This document shows positions 1 to 7,789 of a stretch of DNA of 10,968 nucleotides, piece by piece (within the stretch, counting starts at the first letter, position 1; every line of letters starts with the position of its first letter). The notes beneath the pieces were generated by a model. The model searched no databases, was not told the DNA's origin, and was given only the letters and a program-made list of their open reading frames with translations. This DNA comes from Circinella umbellata (lineage: Eukaryota > Mucoromycota > Mucoromycetes > Mucorales > Lichtheimiaceae). Location of the stretch: assembly GCA_025093555.1 (NCBI GenBank), contig JAIWNF010000201.1:1-10968 (forward strand). The letters are read 5' to 3'. A program made the translations under genes and the position numbers.

Positions 1-14
1 CATGTCACACAGGC

Positions 15-175
15 CCTATGGAATTTATGGATTTTATGAAAACATAAATTTATGACATAAAGAAAAAGAAAAACAATTTGTTTTTTGCTTTTCACTACTA
101 TGTAAACTAATTTTAATTACATATATATATATTAAAAGACAAATAAAATCAATGATTTTCTTGCTTTTAGAATCT
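15..175. repeat. Partial third copy of the fold-back arm's outer end
   Basis: This stretch reads as the reverse complement of about 352-512 over most of its length, including the purine-rich AAAGAAAAAGAAAAAC block and the ATTTATGGATTTTAT block. It lies in the same orientation as the outer end of the right arm near 2090-2232. Only the outer ~160 nt of the arm is present before the match ends, so this is a truncated third copy or the tail of another element cut by the window edge. It contains no coding signal. The match was seen by eye; its exact ends are uncertain by 10-20 nt. Confidence 0.6.
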
Positions 176-351
176 TATTATTTCTTAAAATTTATTCTTT
201 ACCCTTTGTTTTTATCACATATAAATTATCATATGAAATCTAAAAATAAAAAAAATATTATTTTAAGGTTCAAGTGAACCATGGAAATATTAAGTATATT
301 ACAAAATAAACAAAATAATTTAGGACAAATTATTATTTATTTTTATATCTT
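176..351. other. AT-rich spacer between repeat copies, with a small palindrome
   Basis: No gene or conserved motif is visible. The only structured piece is a perfect short palindrome, GGTTCA-AG-TGAACC, at 267-280, which is GC-richer than its surroundings. It could be a hairpin or a dyad protein site, but nothing in the sequence decides this. Confidence 0.4.
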
Positions 352-970
352 ATTTCAAAAAAACAAGATTTATATTATAAATATTTGTTCTTTAATATAT
401 ATAATTAATTAACATTAGTTTAGGTGGTAGTGAAAAACAAAACAAATTGTTTTTCTTTTTCTTTATGTCATATATTTATTTTTTTATAAAATCCATAAGT
501 TTCATAAATGTCAAAATATCCAAAATTTTATAAATTTTGATATTTTTTATTATTTTAATATTTCTATGCTAAGAAAATCAAAAATATTTTATATTTTGAT
601 TTTAATCTCTTAACATATAATTATTTTATTTGTATATAAAAGTATTATAGAATTCTTAAATTCTATAATTTTTTTGTAATCATTAAATTAATGTTTATTC
701 TCCTTATAAATATAGGTGAAATTATATATAATTTCCCTGTTATTTCTATAAGAGAGATAAACAATAACAATACATATTTTTATGAACTATAAAACTTTTA
801 TAACTACTAGATTATCAAAAATTAATATGTTTATTTATAATTATTTAAATGTCAGAGAAAAATAAAATTAACTAGATTTTTTTCACACAATGACAACATA
901 AACAATAATAAATCTAAACATTGAGATGTTTTCCTATTTATTATTTAAATATTATCTATAAGAAACATCT
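352..970. repeat. Left arm of a large inverted repeat (fold-back)
   Basis: Read as its reverse complement, this arm matches 1621-2232. The stretch 485-970 pairs with 1621-2115 at roughly 90 percent by eye, with only substitutions and short indels. The outer part 352-410 pairs with about 2180-2232. Between these, 411-484 has no partner in the right arm but does match the partial copy at the left window edge. The inner end stops at the motif AAACATCT (963-970), the complement of AGATGTTT at 1621. Long arms around a short core are typical of fold-back elements and of Mutator-like elements with long terminal inverted repeats. There is no transposase and no obvious target-site duplication, so the class is open. 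Confidence 0.75.
924..970. repeat. Imperfect 47-bp palindrome at the inner end of the left arm
   Basis: AGATGTTT at 924-931 and AAACATCT at 963-970 face each other around a central ATTTAAAT, so this segment can itself form a hairpin. The counterpart in the right arm is at about 1621-1667. The same AGATGTTT octamer recurs at 1071 and 1313 inside the core. Confidence 0.5.
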
Positions 971-1620
971 AAAATTAATAATTTTTATGTTTTTTCAGAA
1001 GAAAAATATATATAATACAACATATAAAATATTTAATTATTTAATTATTTATTTATATATTTAATCTTCTAGATGTTTCTTAAAATGTCAAAAATTAACT
1101 TGTTAATTTTAAAAAATATAATTTTCAGAAACTTTATTTTTATCATACGAAAAATTATGACCATATAATTATTATTTAATTATCATGTGATTATTTAAAA
1201 ATAAATAAAAATAAATTTTTATGAAAAAGTCAAAAATTAAAGTTATTATATATATAATAAATTAATAATACTTATAAATCATACACATCATAAAGAAGAT
1301 CATCAAACATAAAGATGTTTATTTATTCATATAATAATATACAATAATATCCATCCTAAATGGATAGAAAATATAAAATAGAAATATATATAAAAACGTA
1401 CAATTTAATAATTTAATTGATTCATTCTTTTTATCATATCTTTTATAATCAACCTCCAATAAAAGACATATAAGATTCTCACAATATTTATTACTGTTAT
1501 TCATTTCTCTCTATTCTATTTAAATCTACTTAACCACTTATCTTTATATATATTTCACCCTTACTTCAATGCTATCTGAGTCTTATTTGAGATTCTAAAA
1601 ACATAATTTGTGTTACAAAT
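971..1620. other. AT-rich core between the inverted arms, no gene seen
   Basis: This 650-nt core has short open frames on the minus strand (the longest, at 1319-1504, is made of Tyr, Phe, Ile and Asn codons) but shows no domain-like sequence and has the codon content expected of AT-rich noise. The AGATGTTT motif of the arm ends occurs again at 1071-1078 and 1313-1320, hinting at rearranged internal copies of the arm terminus. Nothing resembles a transposase, replication protein or RNA gene. Confidence 0.5.
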
Positions 1621-2232
1621 AGATGTTTTTTATAGATAATATTTAAATAATAAATAGGAAAACATGTCAATGTTTGGGTTTATTATTGTTTATGTTATCA
1701 TTGTATGAAGAGAGAATCTAGTTGATTTTATTTCTTTTTAATATTTAAATAATTATAAATGAACATATTAATTTTTGATAATCTAGTAGTTATAAAAGTT
1801 TTATAGTTCATAAAAATATGTATTGTTATTGTTTATCTCTTCTATAGAATTAATAGGGAAATATATATAATTTCACCTATATTTATAAGGAGAATAAACA
1901 TTAATTCAATGAGTATAAAAAAATTATAGAATTTAAGAATTCTATAATACTTTTATATACAAATAAAATAATTATATGCCAAGAGCTCAAATTCAAAATA
2001 TTAAATATTTTTGATTTTCTTGGCTTTGAAATATTAAAATACTAAAAAATATCAAAATTTATAAAATTTTGGATATTTTGATATTTATGAAACTTATGGA
2101 TTTTAGAAAATTCATAAAATAAAATTAATCCAGTAAAAATAAATAACAACAACAATAACATAGACATGTTCTTGTTTCTACTTATATATATTAAAAACAA
2201 ATATTTGTAATACAAATCTTGTTTTTTGAATA
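1621..2232. repeat. Right arm of the large inverted repeat
   Basis: This is the inverted partner of 352-970. It starts with AGATGTTT, runs without a major break to about 2115, and resumes at about 2180 after a replaced segment of some 65 nt that contains an AACAACAACAATAACA run absent from the other copies. The match fades just after the CAAATCTTGTTTTTTGAA block near 2230. The arms differ by scattered substitutions, so the fold-back is not a very recent duplication and not a simple assembly mirror. Confidence 0.75.
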
Positions 2233-2461
2233 TATTGATTTAGATGAATCTTTGAGATTCATTTAATCTCTGAAATAATAATATTATATATTAAAAATAT
2301 AAATAAAATTTAAATTTTATATATATATATTTTTAAAAATAAAAAATGTCAAAGATATAAAATATTTTTATCTTCTTATATATAATATGTATTTATAAAT
2401 ACATTTACTTTTAATATACCCAGGAATAAACAGCTATTATTGTTTAAATCCCATTATGCTC
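2233..2461. other. AT-rich spacer with a small hairpin
   Basis: No gene is visible. A perfect 8-bp stem with a 3-nt loop (ATGAATCT-TTG-AGATTCAT) occupies 2244-2262, just outside the right arm. The rest is AT-rich sequence leading into the 3' end of the decayed gene on the minus strand. Confidence 0.45.
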
Positions 2462-3480
2462 TTATAAAATTTTATGTGAATACAATCCTGATTCAACTAC
2501 TTCGTTCTTTTCTACCCCATAGTCATCATCTTTTCGGCATTCAGTAGTGCTGTATTCATTTCCATTTCGAGATATCACAAGATCTAGACATATTGATGAT
2601 ACTTTACGTGGCAGTGGTGCTTTTCCAGTTATTACCTGATCTTTATTATCAACAATGGTGGTGGCCACAGATGAACTGTCTCTGTCAAGATGGAAAAAAA
2701 AATAGAAAGTTATGAACACCATATTGTAACATATATAAACATTCTTCTGCTGGAAACAAGAAACAATGAAACACTAATTTTACCTTTTTGCTTCCAAAAG
2801 CAGATTATCAACTACTTTATCTGTAATAGATCAAAGTCAAGTTGTATAATCTATTTCAGATCCACTACTTTTTACCCAGTCAATAATACGCCAATGATAT
2901 AAGTCAAGTATATCTGACATTGCCTTTTGAAGCTAATATGGATAAAAAATTCATTCTAGAATTTATTAAGACATATTCTGTTACTTTCTTCAATAAAAGC
3001 ATAAACATCTCTTAGCAAGGATTGTTATGCTCATCAAATGCAGGTGTACCATCTGAGTTAATTTTTTCTAATTGTTTGGAGGTGAAGATTTCCTTCCAAC
3101 ACTTATCATCTACATCGATGATAAAAGAATGGGATGGGCTATATAAATAAAAACAACTGTATTAGGTGATAAGCTCTTTATCTATTATTCGATATTATGT
3201 TAGAAAAAATAACTCTTACTGTTTGTAGTTACAATTGGCGCCATATTCATAAACAAGATCTTCTACATATACTTCATTACCAAGGTCTCATTTTTTTTTT
3301 CATTCTTTATTTCTTTAAAAGCTTCTTAGTATCTTAACTTCATTTTTTCAGTTAATTGTGTCGAATCTTTTAGCTAGGGATCTGCATGATCAGTTGTTGT
3401 ATAATGTTTTTTGTTGTTGTGTTATACTGCAGAGGCAGAAACATGAGTATTACTGAAGTATTAGCTCTTACAGCAAACGT
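2462..3480 (-). pseudogene. Decayed spliced gene of unknown function (three exon-like blocks)
   Basis: The minus strand shows three blocks that join in phase at plausible splice sites. The first block ends at 3220. An 81-nt intron-like gap follows (3219-3139, GTAAGAG to TATAG). The second block runs 3138-2784. A 102-nt gap follows (2783-2682, GTAAAA to GACAG after a pyrimidine tract). The last block runs from 2681 to a TAA at 2462-2464. Protein-like pieces include DLGNEVYVEDLVYEYG (block 1), SFIIDVDDKCWKEIFTSKQL and a segment with WVKSSGSEIDY (block 2), and ICLDLVISRNGNEYSTTEC (block 3). In-frame stops and frame changes occur in blocks 1 and 2, for example TAA just before about 3015 and two TGA codons near 2830-2840, so it is broken. 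The style recalls lineage-specific uncharacterised proteins of Mucorales, a recollection and not a match. The upstream end is uncertain; coding-like sequence reaches at least 3400. Function unknown. Confidence 0.6.
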
Positions 3481-4367
3481 TTGTGTATGTTTCCTTTTCT
3501 TTGATCATTCACTATGCATTAATGAAAATGATCATGTTGATGATAGCTTAATTTGATGATTAACAATAATGTTCAAAGTTTTATGGTCCATAGATAAACT
3601 AATGCATAAAATAGTTGACTTTAAAGGTTGTTGAAACCTAATAGTGGTAGAAAGAATCTCTTTATTATTTTTCTTTCTTTTTTCCATATTCATCCATAAA
3701 GGCATGCTATTTCATGTCAGATAAAACTAAATAAGTAAGTAAATATAACCTTTGAAAAAGTAATAAATGCAAATACTGCTAAAGCACCTATCCAGGTCGA
3801 TAAAGGGAGTAATCTTTTTAAACAAAATAAAAGACATCTTGTTGTTATTATGTTGTCATCACTATCTTTGATTTTGGAGAATCGAGTCTATTGCGACTAC
3901 TATGATCATTGACATGCCTGTGATTGCAGGGTAATTAAGTTATCGGATGATTGTATAATAAAACGAGTATAGGTAAAGCCAGTCTAGAAATTGAAGGAGC
4001 CTCGATGAATTGTTGCTGTTGTAATGATCCTGTAGAAGATTCAGAAAAGAATGGTTAGTGTTGTGGTAAAGTCGATGGCACAGAAGCAAAATACCGTTCT
4101 TTCGCTTGACTTTGAACCCCTATGGTAAGAATGACCACAAGTGAAATGATAATTTAGATTACTGGTGAAACGACTATAAGAGACGTTATACGCGATCCTT
4201 ATGAGGTTTGCATTATTTGATGTGTTGTTTGTTGTAAAAAAAATGGGAAAGGGAAGGTAAAAGGTTTTTTCAAAAGAAAAAAAAATCAGTAGCATCAAAA
4301 AATACCTACCAATTGCCATTCTAATTTTTTTATCTTTGCTTGTAATCATTCATTGTCAACTGACAGC
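3481..4367 (-). other. Weak coding traces, unassigned
   Basis: Base composition here is less AT-extreme than to either side, suggesting former coding DNA, but I cannot assemble a gene. At 4300-4367 the minus strand carries a short leucine- and lysine-rich helix-like piece (LQAKIKKLEWQL, preceded by one in-frame TGA), followed by a possible 5' splice site GTAGGT near 4308. A serine/arginine-rich stretch is open around 3840-3930 minus. If real, the helix-like piece would be the 3' part of an exon cut off at 4368 by the adjoining element. The open frame at 4041-4349 minus runs through the putative intron and does not look like a protein. Confidence 0.25.
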
Positions 4368-4390
4368 TTAAGGTGCATACATTTTAGAAT
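4368..4390 (+). repeat. Left terminal inverted repeat
   Basis: Identical over 23 nt to the reverse complement of 5130-5152. It lies directly beside a coding-like stretch to its left, which may have been interrupted by the insertion. Confidence 0.7.
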
Positions 4391-4545
4391 CGAATTTCTT
4401 CTGTCTATTTTCAATGGCCTATTAATAAACACAACTAAATCCAAAACAAAAACTAACCCACAAAAATGAAAGTTATAACCATGGAGAACAATATTTGTGA
4501 ATTAGTCTGTTTGGTTTTCATAGAAAATATTTTTTTTTTGAAGTT

Positions 4546-4573
4546 CAAAGTTGGTGGGTGATTTCCAACTTTG
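4546..4573. repeat. Hairpin inside the TIR element
   Basis: CAAAGTTGG and CCAACTTTG form a perfect 9-bp stem around a 10-nt loop. A third copy, CCAAAGTTG, follows at 4597-4605. Repeated subterminal motifs of this kind can be transposase binding sites in DNA transposons; that role is inference. Confidence 0.5.
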
Positions 4574-4927
4574 GCTGGGAATATCTTATGATCGAACCAA
4601 AGTTGAAACACTCGCAAATCTATGTAAAATAACGGGTACATATTTAATCGTATTATGGATATATGGATATTGTCATTTAATATATAAAAATAGCATCATA
4701 AAATGGGAAGAGTAAAGAAAAAGATGTAGAGCACAAAGCAAAGAAAAAAGATATGCTAGGCAAATTTGTTTCTAAAAGTTAAAATGTGGAAGAAAAGAAG
4801 TACTAACTAAAATGTGATTATTCATTCAAATTCTTTATAAGAAAGCATTCATGGGTTTTGGATGCTGGTAGTAATATAAAAAACCTAGAAATTATTATAA
4901 TATATGTTAATGATATATTGAATTATA

Positions 4928-5013
4928 TTGTTCAGTAACGGATGCTATATAAATAATTGAAGTCATTAGAAGTTCTAAAATGATATAAATCTCACTATCG
5001 AGTTACTGAACAA
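4928..5013. repeat. Internal 12-bp inverted repeat
   Basis: TTGTTCAGTAAC at 4928-4939 and GTTACTGAACAA at 5002-5013 are exact complements 62 nt apart. This may be a small nested element or a stem-loop within the TIR element. No target duplication is evident. Confidence 0.5.
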
Positions 5014-5129
5014 GTGGAACATATAACCTTTCATCTAATATCCTATATCCTTCCATTACCTGATAAAAAATTAGTATAGTGGCGATGGTTTAAAAGAATA
5101 AAATTGAAACATTACTTATAAAAATTTGG

Positions 5130-5152
5130 ATTCTAAAATGTATGCACCTTAA
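5130..5152 (-). repeat. Right terminal inverted repeat
   Basis: Exact reverse complement of 4368-4390. Immediately outside lies AT-rich sequence without coding character. Confidence 0.7.
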
Positions 5153-5746
5153 CATACATATTATAAAGATTATATAATATTTATATATTTAATTACTTTT
5201 AAATTTTAAATTATATATATAATTATATAAAATAGATTAGTCATTTCAAAATTAAATATTAAGAAACATTACAGCTATTTATTTTTAAATATTAATATAT
5301 ATAATTTCTAAGATTCATATTTCATTTCAACATCTTCAACAATAATATTCTACCTGCTAAATATGGGATTTGATACCTTTAACCGTGGATGTAATATTAT
5401 CTGACAGAATTTGAAATATTTTTAATTTTCAACAATTGACTATTTAAATCAGTATGCATGATAAGGGCTTCTCCATGAAATGTAATAGTTTGAGTGAAAC
5501 AAGAGTTACCCTTTATTTAATAATATTATTTAACTAATTTATATCTTACACTTTAAGTAACTATTATTACTATATTTGTATATACAACTAGTACAGACAC
5601 TGTGATAGTATACATTCCATACCCTAATTTAGTATCAATGTAAATAGTCTAACTCATAAATAATAATAAATACCAGTCTTTTCAATATACATAAATATAA
5701 CCTAACCTATAGCTATTACATTATTGGTGGAGAAGCACAAAGCAGA
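5153..5746. other. AT-rich spacer, nothing recognised
   Basis: About 590 nt between the TIR element and the microsatellite. Both strands are rich in stops, with no repeat of note, no RNA-gene signature and no protein-like reading. It could contain a decayed LTR of the relic that follows, but no internal landmark supports this. Confidence 0.4.
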
Positions 5747-5748
5747 AA

Positions 5749-5771
5749 TATATATATATATATATATATAT
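5749..5771. repeat. (TA)n microsatellite
   Basis: Eleven uninterrupted TA units sit just upstream of the first gag-like codons of the plus-strand retrotransposon relic. Confidence 0.85.
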
Positions 5772-5782
5772 TAAGTATTAAA

Positions 5783-6680
5783 ATGGATCTAAATCAACAA
5801 AACGATCAAAGATGGATGTTTATAAACCCTTAGGGTTCAGTAGAACAACAAGAGCAGCTTGAACAATTTCAAGAGCAACATTGTCATCAACAGTATCAAC
5901 AACAGCAGGCTTACAACTTATATCTGCTCAACCTATACTGCTCCAATATGGAAATTCCTCAGAAGAAGTATCTCAATATGAAACGTCAACAATGGTTCAA
6001 ATAAGTCAACATGCATCGTCAATAACATTTAGAGTCATAAAACAACAAAATACACTAATAATCATTGGAATAAATTGGATGCTAGGCAAATCACTCTTAT
6101 TGGATGTGGATAACAAAAAAGTATTGTCAAAAGAACAGGTCTTCTCTAAAATCAATACTGTCCTCAACACAGTAAAGCTTCTAGACAAAATCTTAGATGA
6201 TGTCAAACAATTACTTGTATTAATGCCACAACTCTTTGATAAAACACCACACCAAACAATAACAAATGCACCAATAGTACATAAAATCGATACTAGAAAT
6301 GCTCAACCCGTACAATGCCAAATGCCACAACGACCTCCAGCTGAAAAAAAAGCATTAGATTGCAAAGTAAATGAAATGTTACAAAGAGGAGTTATACAAC
6401 TGAGTAAAAGTCCATAGATATCAAACCTAATATTAGTACTGAAACCAGATGGGTCCTTAAGATTTTGTATGAATTTTAAGCATTATATAGTGTTACTGTA
6501 AAAGACAAACATACACTTCCAAGAATCAATATACTTTTAAATGAATGTCAAGGTTCAACATGGTTCACAACTATTAATTTACAATCTGCATATTCGCACA
6601 AAAGCATTTAATTGAATAACATCTGTACTTCTTATATGGAAATTCTAACGCTATGAGGTATTATTTTTGGACAGGTTGAG
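5783..6680 (+). pseudogene. Ty3/gypsy retrotransposon relic (gag-protease-RT fragment)
   Basis: From the ATG at 5783 a glutamine-rich gag-like segment is readable (MDLNQQNDQRW, then QQEQLEQFQEQ), broken by TAG at 5831. After a frame change, 5881-6417 is open and carries the end of a retroviral-type aspartic protease (LIIIGINWMLGKSLLLDV, compare the family's ILGxDWL), then the classical linker and reverse-transcriptase start (HKIDTRNAQPV, EMLQRGVIQLSKSP). A TAG at 6415-6417 replaces the Trp codon expected after SP. Homology continues in frame as LVLKPDGSLRFCMNFK, and after a frame change as DKHTLPRINILLNE and STWFTTINLQSAYS, then fades at about 6665. The catalytic Asp of RT motif A (family TLDL) reads Asn here. 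The core of the protease, most of gag and everything after RT motif B are missing. Clearly inactive, and older than the minus-strand copy. Confidence 0.8.
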
Positions 6681-6849
6681 GGGGGAAATATCGGTGATGC
6701 TCAAATGGAGTTTATCCATTAGATCATGAACCAACAAACCTCGATTCAAGATCGATTACTTGCATCAGCAGGGAAGAACTTATTATATGAAGAAGGATGG
6801 GCAAACGAAACAGAGATAAATACAAAGTATTTTTCTTTTACAATAGTGC
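6681..6849 (+). other. Unassigned stretch after the relic
   Basis: A plus-strand reading of about 35 codons from 6727 is open (NQQTSIQDRLLASAGKNLLY and on) but matches no Ty3 pol segment that I recognise. It could be a rearranged gag piece or unrelated DNA at the junction between the two retroelements. Confidence 0.25.
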
Positions 6850-7437
6850 CATAAATAAATATGAACGGAGCTAACTACTATACTATTATATGAAGTAACT
6901 AACCCTATACTATATTCAAAATAGACTTTGTTTATCTAGTATTGTTAACCTGATTTCTCCTTCTTCAGTCCAGTTCATCAATAGCATCTTAACTTCACCA
7001 CAAATAAAAGCTCTGAATTGAGATAAATACGAGTAGTAAAAAATAGAAAGATGGGACTAAAGTAAAATATAGTTGAGAATCTGTTTATTCCTGAAATAAA
7101 ATAACTACTCTTTTATATCTTTTCTAAATTATGTAACTATCTTATTTTATCCGATCATGGCTAAACTATGTTTTATACGAATGGATGAGAGGACCTATTA
7201 TATTTGTTCTATTATAAATATTAATTCTAGATCATTCTCTGAAACCGTTTGTGACAGTTGTTACTAATCTCATTCTTTCTTTGATGTTCCTTTTTTATCC
7301 GGATTAATAATAAGAACGAATCAAAGTAAATAATAGTGTATAATTGGTTATATCTTTTATCCTTGACGGAATGATGTTTGACCGCTTATTCATGAATGGG
7401 TGGAATATTTGTATTATTATGGTGGTTCACCACATCA
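6850..7437 (-). repeat. Probable 3' LTR (left end unresolved)
   Basis: On the minus strand the sequence directly after the G-rich tract begins TGATGTGGTGAACC, the TG start expected of an LTR next to its polypurine tract. A TATAAAA at 7171-7177 and an AATAAA about 85 nt further on (7084-7089) would suit promoter and polyadenylation signals of a U3-R-U5 layout; a second TATAAA lies at 7112-7117. The terminal CA and the target-site duplication cannot be fixed because no second LTR is in view. There is no coding sequence. Confidence 0.5.
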
Positions 7438-7446
7438 CCCCCTGCC
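7438..7446 (-). promoter_or_regulatory. 3' polypurine tract (plus-strand DNA priming site)
   Basis: The minus strand reads GGCAGGGGG immediately before the TG that opens the putative LTR. This is the standard location of the RNase H-resistant purine primer for second-strand synthesis in LTR retrotransposons. It is one of the few G-rich runs in the window. Its wider context is repeated almost exactly at 9467-9482. Confidence 0.65.
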
Positions 7447-7508
7447 AGGTAGAACATAATTCTGTGAAAGAATGTTATCTCTGTTGTTATGACAAGTATG
7501 ATGGTAAT

Positions 7509-7789
7509 TACTTTGTGTAAAGTGTGCGTTGTCTTTGCTGAGCAGAAAAGTGTGCGCGTTCTCTGAGAAGAGTTCATGAGTACTTTGAAGGAAAAGTTTA
7601 CGTTACTTTGCATGAAAGTTTTACGTGTTCTCTTAGGAGAGTGCATTGGTACTTTGACTGAAAAGTGTACGTTATTCTGTGGGAGAATTTTACGTGTTCT
7701 CTTAGAAGAGTGCGTTTTTACTTTGAAAGGAAGTGTACGTTATTCTGAAGGAGAATTTTACGTGTTCTCTGAGAAGAGTGCATTTTATT
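7509..7789 (-). repeat. Four ~70-bp tandem repeats in the retrotransposon 3' UTR
   Basis: Each unit begins TACTTTG in plus orientation: 7509, 7581, 7650 and 7719, giving units of 72, 69, 69 and about 71 nt. Shared blocks are AAAGTGTACGTTATTCTG, GAATTTTACGTG and TTCTCTTAGAAGAGTGC. Units 3 and 4 are most alike; unit 1 is the most diverged. Each unit holds a small dyad (CTCT..AGAG), and units 3 and 4 a second (GAGAA..TTCTC). The array abuts the pol stop codon and lies between it and the polypurine tract. Because 69 is a multiple of three, an open frame runs through it on the plus strand; I treat that as a by-product. Confidence 0.85.

Larger units (their letters stand above)
4368..5152. mobile_element. 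Probable DNA transposon or MITE bounded by 23-bp TIRs
   Basis: A perfect 23-bp inverted pair, TTAAGGTGCATACATTTTAG plus AAT at 4368-4390 and its exact complement at 5130-5152, encloses 785 nt. Weaker similarity continues inward for about 20 nt (TTTCAATGG / TTTCAATTTTAT). The outermost TTAA is palindromic, so the target duplication could be TTAA (piggyBac style) or the inner TA (Tc1/mariner style); sequence alone cannot separate these. Inside there is no open transposase and no recognisable DDE motif, so the copy is non-autonomous or decayed. The interior holds two further dyads at 4546-4573 and 4928-5013. Confidence 0.65.

Noticed and set aside
1319..1504. 61-codon minus-strand open frame in the fold-back core
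   Set aside because: Composition (Tyr, Phe, Ile, Asn, Lys) is what AT-rich DNA gives by chance; no motif.
1..2300. Mitochondrial DNA, CRISPR array or satellite centromere
   Set aside because: No mitochondrial gene or tRNA, no short regular repeat-spacer pattern, and no short tandem satellite period; only long diverged inverted arms.
2690..2902. 70-codon plus-strand open frame
   Set aside because: Antisense to the exon and intron blocks of the decayed minus-strand gene, which have better coding character.
4041..4349. 102-codon minus-strand open frame
   Set aside because: Phe/Thr/Asn-rich with no domain-like pattern; it runs through a likely intron start (GTAGGT) and seems a chance frame.
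4453..4641. 62-codon minus-strand open frame within the TIR element as a transposase
   Set aside because: No helix-turn-helix or DDE-type motif, and it spans the 4546-4573 hairpin; too weak to call.
7386..7646. Minus-strand open frame across the polypurine tract
   Set aside because: It spans the 3' UTR repeats, the polypurine tract and the LTR start, so it is not a coding region. Its LAGGD resemblance to ELAGGN in pol comes from the shared purine tract.
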